Shown here: positions 1 to 7,809 of the stretch, piece after piece
How the letters are laid out: every line of letters begins with the position of its first letter
How positions within the stretch are numbered: position 1 is the stretch's first letter
DNA from: Streptococcus massiliensis DSM 18628
GTDB taxonomy: Bacteria > Bacillota > Bacilli > Lactobacillales > Streptococcaceae
DNA: 44,920 nt
Direction: 5' to 3'
Assembly: GCF_000380065.1 (NCBI RefSeq)
Contig: NZ_KB904431.1
Location: forward strand, 2,900-47,819
The notes under the pieces: model-generated
The model's database searches: none
What the model was told of the DNA's origin: nothing
Seen by the model: the letters and a program-made list of their open reading frames with translations, nothing else
Translations under genes and position numbers: made by a program

Positions 1-36
1 GTTTTACAGTTACTTAAATCTTGAGAGTACAAAAAC
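1..36 (-). CRISPR. First (leader-proximal) repeat of a II-A CRISPR array
   Basis: The first 36 bases are the reverse complement of a repeat beginning GTTTTTGTACTCTC and ending AGTAACTGTAAAAC, almost identical to the repeat of S. thermophilus CRISPR1. It lies after the leader that follows csn2, so it is the leader-proximal repeat, and spacers continue past the left edge. An 18-base block (CAAGATTTAAGTAACTGT, minus strand) is repeated exactly at 2467-2484, in the tracrRNA anti-repeat, which ties the array to this cas locus. Confidence 0.93.
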
Positions 37-104
37 CTCAAATGAAACTTTTTTGGTTTTTGTACTCGTATATTCATTATAAATTCTTCGAGAGCGAATG
101 TCAA
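37..104 (-). promoter_or_regulatory. CRISPR leader with pre-crRNA promoter
   Basis: On the minus strand there is a consensus promoter, TTGACA at 104-99 and TATAAT at 81-76 with a 17-base spacer. Transcription would start near 69 and run into the array. The -35 box overlaps the csn2 stop codon (103-101). The leader ends in ATTTGAG directly against the repeat, the leader-anchoring sequence known from type II-A spacer integration. Bases 55-67 are a perfect 13-base complement of 25-37, so the start of the transcript can pair with the start of the first repeat. Confidence 0.88.
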
Positions 105-1150
105 TGACTGTCCTCCAGAAAGTTAATTAAAAGCTGATTAGGACGATGATACTGAAAATCTATTTTCTTATCATAATGGTACAAATGATTGATAATCTTT
201 ATTGCAACCATATCAGAGATAGATAAACTTACATGGTCGATATCTGTCGTGAATAAATAGCCTGCATTCTTTTGCAAAGAATGCAAAAACTCTTCCTCAC
301 TAAGTATATCATTAGAAGGATATTGCCCAATAAATCTTTCATACATAAAAGGAAATTCATATAAATGCTCAAGCAAGTCAGAAAAAATATTCACATTTTC
401 AATATTTTCTTTATTAACATAAAGATAGCCCTCATTAGAAGGAAAAATAATAATATTCAGATTAGGAAAAATTTCGCATAATTCTTGTAATTTTTGACAA
501 CAAATCCTAAAAGAAGAATAGGTCAAATAGTCATCCATATTCCTTAGTAGCAATATGGTCTTATCTGTTTCTTTTTCTAAAACCACTGCTAACATTTCTA
601 AGAACATCAAAAATTTTGTTTCATTATCAACAAATTCAAAAGAAATGTTTTGCTGTTTCACTCCAAAATAGGGTAAAAAGTTCTTAAGAATGAGTTGTTC
701 TGTATTAAAATAAACGCTCTCTATATGGTAAGCGACTTCTCCAATCTCTAATTCTAATCCTTGATTTACAATATCAGAAATTTTTTCTAACTTATCGTTG
801 ATAGAATCAATTTGCTCTACAATATCCAGATGGCTCATTTTGATTTTTAAATAGTCAAAAGCAATCGTACCTTTTTTATAAACCATTTGTTCAATTAAAT
901 CTTGAATATTGGCAATTGACAAAACTTTATATTCCGTTCTCTTCAGTTCTTTTTCATCTAGCATAATTTTAGGCTCTTCTTGTTCAAACAATGACAAGTC
1001 TTCTACTTTGTACTTTTTGCCTTCAAAATACCAAATCAGTAACTGCCAGATATAATACTTCAACTGTTGCTCTTGTCCCACCACTTGAGTAAATTGCCCA
1101 AAACTGATAGAAACATTTTCTTTATAAGGATGCGTAAAACTCATTTTCAT
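101..1150 (-). CDS. csn2: CRISPR-associated protein Csn2, long form
   Basis: Adaptation protein of type II-A systems; family members form ring-shaped multimers that bind DNA ends and act with Cas1-Cas2 and Cas9 in spacer acquisition. At 349 residues it matches the long Csn2 of S. thermophilus CRISPR1 rather than the roughly 220-residue S. pyogenes form, with an added C-terminal part. A core strand pattern is visible (ILLLRNMDDYL near 199-209, LNIIIFPSNEGYLYV near 230-244). The start overlaps the cas2 stop as ATGA, implying translational coupling. The stop codon lies inside the -35 box of the array promoter. Assignment rests on position and recognisable sequence. Confidence 0.93.
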   Translation of the reverse strand: MKMSFTHPYKENVSISFGQFTQVVGQEQQLKYYIWQLLIWYFEGKKYKVEDLSLFEQEEPKIMLDEKELKRTEYKVLSIANIQDLIEQMVYKKGTIAFDYLKIKMSHLDIVEQIDSINDKLEKISDIVNQGLELEIGEVAYHIESVYFNTEQLILKNFLPYFGVKQQNISFEFVDNETKFLMFLEMLAVVLEKETDKTILLLRNMDDYLTYSSFRICCQKLQELCEIFPNLNIIIFPSNEGYLYVNKENIENVNIFSDLLEHLYEFPFMYERFIGQYPSNDILSEEEFLHSLQKNAGYLFTTDIDHVSLSISDMVAIKIINHLYHYDKKIDFQYHRPNQLLINFLEDSH

Positions 1151-1479
1151 ATAATCACCAACTTGTTATCACTAATCACTTCTTCTTGTTTCGTTTTTCC
1201 GCCAATGATCAACACCATTTCAGAAAATTGTTTTTCTGTGACGGCTAACAACCGCACATTGCCACTTGGTAAGTGGCTTTGCTGTAATTTTTTATAAAAT
1301 TTACTAGCAAAACTTCGATTGGGGCAAGTGCGATAATAAACAGAGAATTGAAGCATTTCAAATCCATTAGCAATTAGTTCCTTTCGGAAATTTCTATAAA
1401 CTCTTTTTTCTTGATTGGTTTCCATTGGTAAATCAAAAAAACAAAGTAATCTCATAGCCTCATACCTCAACCTGCTCAC
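1147..1479 (-). CDS. cas2: CRISPR-associated endonuclease Cas2
   Basis: Small ferredoxin-fold protein that forms the Cas1-Cas2 integrase core. The first strand reads RLLCFFDLPM, with the conserved aspartate of the family, followed by the typical EKRVYRNFRKELIANGF and LQFSVYYR segments; 110 residues is normal. The longest reading starts at a GTG that overlaps the end of cas1 by about 20 bases. A TTG at 1470 and an ATG at 1455 are in-frame alternatives. GTG is preferred because it gives an N-terminus (MSRLRYEAMRLL) like other II-A Cas2 proteins; the exact start remains uncertain. It overlaps csn2 by four bases. Confidence 0.93.
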   Translation of the reverse strand: MSRLRYEAMRLLCFFDLPMETNQEKRVYRNFRKELIANGFEMLQFSVYYRTCPNRSFASKFYKKLQQSHLPSGNVRLLAVTEKQFSEMVLIIGGKTKQEEVISDNKLVII

Positions 1480-2383
1480 TCCATTCTACACTCGAAACAA
1501 CGGGACAATAGAATTTTGTCGTATCTTTGTCATCAATACACTTGATAAATCCCTTGACATATTTATCCATAGCAACAGTAACCGAGCATGTTTCTTTTCC
1601 ATATCTGATTTTAGCATTTAATAAATTTGTTAGGCTGAGCCGCGACTCATATTTTAGATATTCTTCTTCTCTAAGGTGTTTATATACCCACACATCTACA
1701 ATTTGCCGAAACGGCTCCATTAAATCATCTACTAAATTAAACTGATTGTATTCATTTTTATGAAAAATTCCAATTAAAGGATTTAAACCATACCCTGCCA
1801 CTATTCGTGCTAGCTGAGCTCGCATGATTGCATAACCATAATTTAACCCCGCGTTGATTACATCCGCTTCTTGCTGGGTTACTCGAGTAAACTTCTTTCC
1901 AAATAATTCGTTGAAATACACTTTAGCCGCGTGCCCTTCACGATTTGTTTTATCTCCTAGTTCGATATGATCCTTGTAATCCGCTAACTTCTGAATACAA
2001 TCAATATTCTTTTCAAGCATAGCCAAAACATCTTGTTGATTGTTAATTTTAAAGTAAGTGACTATCTGCCATAGTTTATCCTTTTGCTCTTGGCTCCACA
2101 TCAACTGATTTTGAAGACGCTTATAAGCTCTAAAATGGTTGTTTTGAGCATGATAAATGCCCGTTGGCAAATGCTCATTATCACAAACAATTAAAATAAT
2201 ATTATATTTGCTCAAAGCACTCAGCAAGCGTAAAGTTACAACTGTGTCCCCGCCTTCTGCTACAATAATTGAAATGTCGCTCAAAGGTATGGTGTATTCT
2301 TCACCTAATTTTTTAATCAAGAGATTATCCAATTTCAATCTCATTTTCTCACTTTGGCAGATGTGTACAATTCTCCAAGTCAT
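1460..2383 (-). CDS. cas1: CRISPR-associated endonuclease Cas1
   Basis: Metal-dependent integrase that inserts new spacers at the leader end of the array as a complex with Cas2. The start at 2383 (MTWRIVHICQSEKMRLKLDN) follows AAAGGGG and gives 307 residues, the usual II-A size. An in-frame ORF extends up to 2536, but that stretch is the tracrRNA gene and is not part of the protein. The segments NAGLNYGYAIMRAQLARIVAGYGLNPLIGIFH and LVDDLMEPFRQIVDVWV hold the conserved Glu/His/Asp metal-binding region of Cas1. Only about 20 bases separate the tracrRNA terminator from the start codon. Confidence 0.95.
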   Translation of the reverse strand: MTWRIVHICQSEKMRLKLDNLLIKKLGEEYTIPLSDISIIVAEGGDTVVTLRLLSALSKYNIILIVCDNEHLPTGIYHAQNNHFRAYKRLQNQLMWSQEQKDKLWQIVTYFKINNQQDVLAMLEKNIDCIQKLADYKDHIELGDKTNREGHAAKVYFNELFGKKFTRVTQQEADVINAGLNYGYAIMRAQLARIVAGYGLNPLIGIFHKNEYNQFNLVDDLMEPFRQIVDVWVYKHLREEEYLKYESRLSLTNLLNAKIRYGKETCSVTVAMDKYVKGFIKCIDDKDTTKFYCPVVSSVEWSEQVEV

Positions 2384-2403
2384 AATTTCCCCTTTATAAC
2401 ACG

Positions 2404-2502
2404 AAAAACACCCTGTTAAAACAGGGTGTTTGTTTTCGGCATGAAGCCTTATCTTTGTAGCTTCTGCAAGATTTAAGTAACTGTGTAAGGCGTCCCTCAC
2501 AT
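2404..2502 (-). ncRNA. tracrRNA of the II-A CRISPR system
   Basis: Lies between cas9 and cas1 and reads on the minus strand. The anti-repeat (2467-2484) is an exact 18-base complement of the 3' half of the CRISPR repeat, and a second block near 2451-2461 (GCTACAAAGAT) can pair with the repeat's 5' end across a bulge. Next come the nexus hairpin (GGC/GCC at 2438-2448) and a strong terminator stem ACACCCTG/CAGGGTGT followed by T residues. This is the same order as the S. thermophilus CRISPR1 tracrRNA. The ends are inferred from the promoter and terminator. Confidence 0.93.
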
Positions 2503-2507
2503 TTACT

Positions 2508-2536
2508 ATTATAAACCTTTGCAGAGCTATTTGCAA
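2508..2536 (-). promoter_or_regulatory. tracrRNA promoter
   Basis: On the minus strand TTGCAA at 2536-2531 and a perfect TATAAT at 2513-2508 are 17 bases apart, so transcription should start near 2501, just ahead of the anti-repeat. Confidence 0.8.
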
Positions 2537-2554
2537 TTCTTTTTTAAAAATTTT

Positions 2555-5500
2555 TTAAAAATCGAGTTTTGCTTGCTCACCCTCTTTTTTGATGAAATGT
2601 TTGTCACCGAGAACATCGGTTTTTACTTTATAGATTGAGAGATTGGATTTGTTTAAACCTTTCAAACATTGTCCTCCTTTCGCCACTGAGCCGAAAATCT
2701 TCATCAATTTTTGATCACCTTCAAATTTAGCTTTGTCATATGGTTTCAATTCAACATAATGTTTTTGGTTGGGCATTGTTCTAGATAAAAATCTAAACAA
2801 CTGCTGCTCCCCGCTTTCGGTATCCTTGATTAAAATCAAATCATTCTTATGTAAAGTAAACTTAAATTCTGAATGTTCCGCTACGCCTTCTCGACATTTG
2901 ATTTCCTTATATTTTTCTAAGGAAAGTCCATAGCCACCACCTTGTTTAAATTGCAAATCTGCATACTTCAATCCTAACAACTCATATTTTCCAGTTTGAC
3001 CATTAAAGTAAACATCTGTCCTCCAAGGTTTTAGAGATTGCAAAACGACCCTGTTTTGACTATTATTCGGTGTAATATCAATATGATTACCTAATTTGTT
3101 ATCATAGTACTTCAAGCTCTTAATTTCTGGTCCTTTTCCTTTTTTACTATACTTTCTGATAGGACCATTTTCTTTACGATATTTGTCAAAAGGATTGCAG
3201 GGCACTTCTTTATTTTTTTCATTAAGCTCTTTATCCGGATAAACCTCCAATATCTTTTCGATGACTTTCTCAAAAGTGACTGGATCCTTATGATACATAA
3301 GAAACTGAGTTTTATCTTTATGATAACGCTTAATAAAATCGTCATAACCGGACTGACTATAAATATCTTTTATCTTGCCTAAGACATAAGTTTCTTCTGA
3401 TTTATCTTTTCCAAGTTGGGCTTGGCGTGTCGCATAGATAGTCGCATCAGAAATTTTCCGATTGTATTTTGAATCTACCTGATAAGAGAACAAGATACTA
3501 TTCTCAAATTTTTTGCTTTTCAATGTCTCTACAAAATGTTCATAGGGCGGCTGGAAAACAAGTTCCTTGTATTCGTCATTTGTTAGAGATAGAATTTCAC
3601 CTGTTTCAGGATCAACAAACTGTCCATCTTTATATGAAATGAGTGGATTGCCCTGTTTTTTCCATAGTCTCAGTTGAGAAGATGCCGCAATAATAAGGGC
3701 ATCTACAGCATGGTGGTGATAGGTGTCACGTGTCTTGTCTATCTTCCATTTTCTTCTGAGTTGCGAAGTAAATTGTCCACGAACAACAGAAATCTTGGTA
3801 TCAAAATCATTCTGTCTATAAAAGTCTTGCAAACTATTCAAAACCACTCGTGACGCATAGCGAGTATCAACTAGATTACGCTCAATAAATCTCTGTTTGA
3901 CCTCAATTTTACTAATATCTTCTTCCGTTAGTAAATATTCTTTCTTCTTTTTACTGAAGTTTTTCAAACCATTCACATAAGCTTTCATTTCTCGAAATGA
4001 CCAAGCATCATCCATAGTATCTATAGCTTGAAAAGGTGTCCTCTGTCCTTTTTCCTGATTAGCAGTCGCTAAAACCAAAACTTTATTGGCAAGACTATCA
4101 TCGAACGAAAGAGACAAAGGCAAAATATGATCTATTTCATACATATGCTGATTGTGAATTAGATTTTGAATATCAATCTTCTTTCCAGTGTAAAGACATC
4201 TTTCCTCCTGTTGGTACCAAAGACGAATTTTAGTAGCTAATTCCTTGTGCCCATGAAAAATACTGTCAGGCAGCTCAACTTTGCCGTTATAGAGAGTTGC
4301 GGCTTTTTTCATTGCTGCTGATTTTTCATCTTCGTTGGCTTTTTGCCTCTTCTGAATTTCTTTTTTCTCGTCTTCTTCATTCTTATCGCGTGCCATTTCA
4401 ATGACAATATGATCAAAAATACCGTATTTTTTGGTTGCAAGATTGATAATCTTAATGGCTTGGCGGACAGCTTTGGCAGCAACTGGATTATAAATCTCTC
4501 CCGTCAATTCTTTTTCATCAATATATTTGGTTCGCTTGGATGTCTCTTTCGCCTTTTGTTTCCCTAAACGTGTCAGAATGGTCATTTGTTCTTCTGAAGT
4601 CGTGTACAATTCAGGAATTAACTCCTTCATCAACTTAATTGAAAAACTGTGCCACCCTTTAGCAAATAAAGAACTATTCTTCTTTCTGAATTGAACAAGT
4701 TCAAGAATTTGCTGCTCACTAAATTGATTCAGAAACTCTTTCTTTATCGCTTCTTCAATTCCTTCGCGCTCTGTATTTAAAGTCAAAATATGAGCAAGTT
4801 CGTCCATAGTTTCGCGCGGTAAAATTGCCACATCAATGGTTTCTATTGTTTGCATTTTTCGATAGACTTCAAAGGTATGGATGTCGGGTTTATCGCTCTT
4901 ATCAATCCGATACCCTTTAATATCATCAAATGTTCCATTTGTGAGCTTGGCAATATACTGTAACAACTTTTTCGCACCCAGAGTCTTTTCCGTTTTAGCA
5001 TATTCAACAATTTGGTGCTTTTGCTCCTCACTTAATTTCTTCGTTTCGGTTGGAACAGTTAGATTATTTAAGTCATTCAACAAATTATATTCCTGCGCAG
5101 TGTAAGAAGCTTTAGGCGCTCTATACTCTTCGGGATAAAAGCTACATTTTCCAATGAGAATGCCAAATAAATTATCTGCTATTTTTTCTGTTTTCCCGTT
5201 AATTTTTCTATAAAGACCATAATCCGTTGGTGATTTTTCACTTCCTGGTCCGTGATAATATTTTCTTTTTCCTGTTAAAACTTTGATATAGCTTTCTATA
5301 AATTCATCTGTAATGGCTGCGTTAAGTTCCTGTTGCTTTCTTAAAATTCTCTCCGCCTCTTTTTTATATGCTGAGGTAGAAAAAACATTGATTAGCCGAT
5401 GATTTTCTCCATTTTCATCTATAATTGTAAAATCACCACGAATTTGTCCATATTTTTCAAAACGCTCTAACTGAATTTGTCCCGGCGTTTTATCTTCAAG

Positions 5501-5935
5501 CAATTTACGATTTTCTTCAACCGCTTTTCCATATTCACTAGAGGAATTGTTGTCATCTTCTGCCGCATCGTCTAGATAACTAATTCCGCGATGCTTTACG
5601 ATATTTTTCAACACAATGAATAATTCCTCATTGGTCAATTTCTCTCTCATCCCCTTAACACGTAATTGGTAGGGATTAAGATTAAGAGAAAGGTTAGAAA
5701 AATCAGTTAAAAGCTGGTATTCCTCAAATAAATCAAGTAGCCGTTTTCCGCGGTGCTTCTTGCGACGTGACAATCTTCTTGCTTGCCTAAATCCGCGACG
5801 CTCCACATTGCTATCAGCTGTCGCCGCTGGAAAAATCCTAGAATTAGCATGCTTAATTTCACCTGTTTTCTTATCTAAAATTCCCACTCCAACAGATGCT
5901 ACACCAATATCTAAACCAAGAACTAAACCGTTCAT
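2555..5935 (-). CDS. cas9: Cas9, compact S. thermophilus CRISPR1 type (II-A)
   Basis: RNA-guided DNA endonuclease of 1126 residues, close to the 1121 of St1Cas9. Domains in order: RuvC-I with catalytic Asp9 (LVLGLDIGVASVGVGIL); arginine-rich bridge helix about 46-66; REC lobe about 70-500; RuvC-II with Glu513 (IVIEMARDK); HNH with His603 (YEIDHILPLS); RuvC-III with HHAVDAL around 741-747, containing Asp745; C-terminal wedge and PAM-interacting region to the end. All catalytic residues are intact. AAAAAGGAGACAAATAT precedes the ATG. The family prefers NNAGAAW-like PAMs, but the C-terminal domain diverges quickly and the PAM here is unknown. Upstream lies only AT-rich DNA (a weak TTGAAT/GTTAAT pair) and an IS remnant. 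Confidence 0.97.
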   Translation of the reverse strand: MNGLVLGLDIGVASVGVGILDKKTGEIKHANSRIFPAATADSNVERRGFRQARRLSRRKKHRGKRLLDLFEEYQLLTDFSNLSLNLNPYQLRVKGMREKLTNEELFIVLKNIVKHRGISYLDDAAEDDNNSSSEYGKAVEENRKLLEDKTPGQIQLERFEKYGQIRGDFTIIDENGENHRLINVFSTSAYKKEAERILRKQQELNAAITDEFIESYIKVLTGKRKYYHGPGSEKSPTDYGLYRKINGKTEKIADNLFGILIGKCSFYPEEYRAPKASYTAQEYNLLNDLNNLTVPTETKKLSEEQKHQIVEYAKTEKTLGAKKLLQYIAKLTNGTFDDIKGYRIDKSDKPDIHTFEVYRKMQTIETIDVAILPRETMDELAHILTLNTEREGIEEAIKKEFLNQFSEQQILELVQFRKKNSSLFAKGWHSFSIKLMKELIPELYTTSEEQMTILTRLGKQKAKETSKRTKYIDEKELTGEIYNPVAAKAVRQAIKIINLATKKYGIFDHIVIEMARDKNEEDEKKEIQKRQKANEDEKSAAMKKAATLYNGKVELPDSIFHGHKELATKIRLWYQQEERCLYTGKKIDIQNLIHNQHMYEIDHILPLSLSFDDSLANKVLVLATANQEKGQRTPFQAIDTMDDAWSFREMKAYVNGLKNFSKKKKEYLLTEEDISKIEVKQRFIERNLVDTRYASRVVLNSLQDFYRQNDFDTKISVVRGQFTSQLRRKWKIDKTRDTYHHHAVDALIIAASSQLRLWKKQGNPLISYKDGQFVDPETGEILSLTNDEYKELVFQPPYEHFVETLKSKKFENSILFSYQVDSKYNRKISDATIYATRQAQLGKDKSEETYVLGKIKDIYSQSGYDDFIKRYHKDKTQFLMYHKDPVTFEKVIEKILEVYPDKELNEKNKEVPCNPFDKYRKENGPIRKYSKKGKGPEIKSLKYYDNKLGNHIDITPNNSQNRVVLQSLKPWRTDVYFNGQTGKYELLGLKYADLQFKQGGGYGLSLEKYKEIKCREGVAEHSEFKFTLHKNDLILIKDTESGEQQLFRFLSRTMPNQKHYVELKPYDKAKFEGDQKLMKIFGSVAKGGQCLKGLNKSNLSIYKVKTDVLGDKHFIKKEGEQAKLDF

Positions 5936-6054
5936 ATATTTGTCTCCTTTTTATTATTATATGCTTAAGATAAGTATATACCTATTGTTTAAAAAATAAA
6001 AATATTAACATAATGATTTTAAAAATATTCAATTCATGATATAGTTTTTTTAGA

Positions 6055-6075
6055 TTGATAATGTTACATTATCAA
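6055..6075. repeat. Perfect 9-3-9 inverted repeat upstream of cas9
   Basis: TTGATAATG, three bases, then CATTATCAA: a perfect palindrome about 120-140 bases upstream of the cas9 start. It is not followed by a T-run, so it looks more like a protein-binding dyad than a terminator. The binding protein is not recognised. The rest of 5936-6111 is AT-rich and holds no gene. Confidence 0.6.
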
Positions 6076-6108
6076 CTTTCGCAAAAGAAAAGCACTCTAA
6101 AGTGTACT

Positions 6109-6152
6109 CCCCCCCCAAAAAAAGTTAGACGAAAAATCTAACGATTGGGGGG
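6109..6152 (-). terminator. Hairpin at the end of the IS remnant
   Basis: GTTAGA (6124-6129) pairs with TCTAAC (6137-6142) and on the minus strand is followed by seven T. A C-run (6109-6116) and a G-run (6147-6152) outside it can extend the stem. It probably ends transcription of the insertion sequence and would shield cas9 from read-through. Confidence 0.6.
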
Positions 6153-6188
6153 ACAAGTCAAGAAAAAATAGACACAAAATTAAGAGAA

Positions 6189-6535
6189 TTAATGGTTCTT
6201 TCTTTCAAATTCTAAAGGCGATTGATACCCTAAAGCTGAATGGAGACATTTAGGGTTAGGGTATTTATATTTATGGCGACTTCCTTTGGCATAGAGACAA
6301 AGCTCATGAAGCCGTCTGCCGATACGTTTATGATTAACATGAGTCGTTCCTGAGTAATTCGTACACTCTCGTAGCGTTCTTTATGTTCATAGAAAATTGC
6401 TTTAATCATTTCCTTCAAGGTCTCATTCTCAACCTGTCTTGAAGATGAGATGGGCGATGCTTTAAATAAGCATAGAAGCCTGAACAGAATACTTAGAGTG
6501 TTTGACAAGCATGATGAATAGTTAGGCTAGCGCTA
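6189..6535 (-). pseudogene. IS3-family transposase orfB remnant
   Basis: Across frames one reads pieces such as IKAIFYEHKERYESVRI (the N-terminal HTH_21 region) and then YAKGSRHKYKYPNP joined directly to CLHSALGYQSPLEFERKNH and a stop. The first part is from before the catalytic core and the last is the usual C-terminal end, so the DDE core is deleted. Frameshifts and stops also interrupt the rest. It cannot encode an active transposase. Confidence 0.8.
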
Positions 6536-6549
6536 TTCTTCTTTAGAAA

Positions 6550-6839
6550 TTGGAACTTTATTTTCGGCTTGGCTTCTCAAGACCTGGAACTTTTCTTAGA
6601 AGCTCAAGCTCCTCCTTTAACAATCTATTTCTTTTACAAACTTCTTTATCTCAAATTGAGCATGACAAAGTGCACTTCCATGACCTGGAAATGCACTTTC
6701 ACCATATTTTTCGTATTTTTGAAGCTAGCGATATAAGCTATTAGGATGAGCTCCTAAAGTTTCTCCCACGATTTTTACAGCTCAAGAATAAGCTTAACAG
6801 CAGCTAAGAAAAAGCTTTATCAAATGTTTTTCTTGGCAT
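6550..6839 (-). pseudogene. IS3-family orfA remnant
   Basis: Begins with MPRKTFDKAF at 6839 and continues across several frames with AAVKLIL, AHPNSLYR, LQKYEKYGESAFPGHGSA and a lysine/glutamate-rich leucine-zipper end. This is the helix-turn-helix protein of IS150-like elements. At least three stops or frame changes disrupt it, so it is inactive. Confidence 0.75.
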
Positions 6840-6914
6840 AATTCTTTTCCTCGTTTTCACTTAATTGCGTGTTCACTTTATTATACCAAGTCCAGTGAAG
6901 ATAAAGTTCAAATT

Positions 6915-7094
6915 TCATTCATCTTTCTTTTCATCGGACTTTTCTTCTGTTTGATTCATTGATTTTTTAAACTCAGAAAACATTTTTCCGATTGCTTGAC
7001 CAAGCTCTGGCAAGCGTTTAGGTCCAAAGATCAAAAGTGCTCCTAGAATCAAGATAATCAAGCCTGGTGCACCAATATCTCGTAAAATTCCCAT
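6915..7094 (-). CDS. tatA: Sec-independent translocase subunit TatA
   Basis: A 59-residue protein. The sequence MGILRDIGAPGLIILILGAL forms the short N-terminal transmembrane segment, followed by the FGPKRLPELGQAIGKMF hinge and amphipathic helix typical of TatA, and a charged tail. TatA multimers form the pore for folded proteins carrying twin-arginine signals. It starts one base after the tatC stop, with an AGAGGAAAT ribosome site inside the end of tatC, so it is the last gene of the operon. No tatB is present; low-GC Gram-positives use minimal TatA-TatC systems. The IS remnant begins right after it. Confidence 0.92.
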   Translation of the reverse strand: MGILRDIGAPGLIILILGALLIFGPKRLPELGQAIGKMFSEFKKSMNQTEEKSDEKKDE

Positions 7095-7095
7095 T

Positions 7096-7809
7096 TTATT
7101 TCCTCTTTTCTTTTTTATGAAAAATGTGCTTACTAATCAAAATACTCAACTCAAAAATTAAAAGCAGAGGTACCGTCATAGTTAAATCGCTGATAAAGTC
7201 AGCGGGAGTGATGACCACTGCTATGACTAGCAAAACAAAGTAAGCATACCGTCTATATTTTACCAAATAATTAGGATTTAGCAAGCCTATGGAGGTCAAA
7301 AAAGCAACTAAAACAGGTAATTCAAATAAAATAGCGATCGGAAGACTTGTATGGAGTAAAAAAGTCAGATAGTTTTGCGCGGTCAACTGCGTATCAAACA
7401 GACCCTGTCCTAGAGAAAGCAAAACTTGTAAAATCGCTGGACTGACAAAATAATAACCAAAGGCAAGACCTGCAACAAAGCAGAAAAAAGTTGCAGGAAT
7501 ATAGCCTGACACAGCACGTGCTTCACTCGCTTTCAAGGCTGGACGGATAAAAGCCCAGATTTGATAAACTGTAAACGGCAGGGTCAAGCTAAAAGCCATC
7601 AAACTTGCTAGACTAATGTAAATCCATAAAATATCATTTGGCCCAAGTACAATTAATTTTTGCTGAAAACCTGCTGTCAAATAGCGATAAAGGCTATCTG
7701 AAAAAAGCAGACTCAGACAAAAAACTACAAAAAACCAAGCTAAAACCCAAATAAAACGTCTTCTAAACTCAGTCAGGTGCTCCACTACCGTTTGTTCTTT
7801 TTTATCCAT
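7096..7809 (-). CDS. tatC: Sec-independent translocase subunit TatC
   Basis: Polytopic membrane protein of 237 residues with about six hydrophobic segments. It is the receptor for twin-arginine signal peptides and works with TatA. The N-terminal VVEHLTEFRRRFIWV matches the conserved cytoplasmic start of TatC (consensus HLxELRxR), and FIRPALKASEAR is the conserved first cytoplasmic loop. It overlaps the end of efeU by eight bases and is followed at once by tatA. The only clear client in the window is EfeB, two genes upstream, so this is probably a dedicated Tat system. Confidence 0.95.
   Translation of the reverse strand: MDKKEQTVVEHLTEFRRRFIWVLAWFFVVFCLSLLFSDSLYRYLTAGFQQKLIVLGPNDILWIYISLASLMAFSLTLPFTVYQIWAFIRPALKASEARAVSGYIPATFFCFVAGLAFGYYFVSPAILQVLLSLGQGLFDTQLTAQNYLTFLLHTSLPIAILFELPVLVAFLTSIGLLNPNYLVKYRRYAYFVLLVIAVVITPADFISDLTMTVPLLLIFELSILISKHIFHKKEKRK

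Larger units (their letters stand above)
6112..6890 (-). mobile_element. Degenerate IS3-family (IS150-like) insertion sequence
   Basis: Minus-strand remnant with recognisable pieces of both orfA and orfB of an IS3-family element, broken by stops, frameshifts and an internal deletion. The right end is marked by the C-run/G-run hairpin at 6109-6152. The left end is near the tatA stop and I could not define it; no convincing terminal inverted repeats or target duplication were seen. The element separates the efe/tat operon from cas9. Confidence 0.75.

Noticed and set aside
2384-2536. In-frame upstream extension of cas1 (51 extra codons)
   Set aside because: The stretch is the tracrRNA gene and its terminator, has no ribosome site, and the shorter start has AAAGGGG and the normal Cas1 N-terminus.
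7095-7095. Search for tatB in the Tat operon
   Set aside because: No tatB-like gene is present; minimal TatA-TatC systems are normal in Firmicutes, so this is not a loss.
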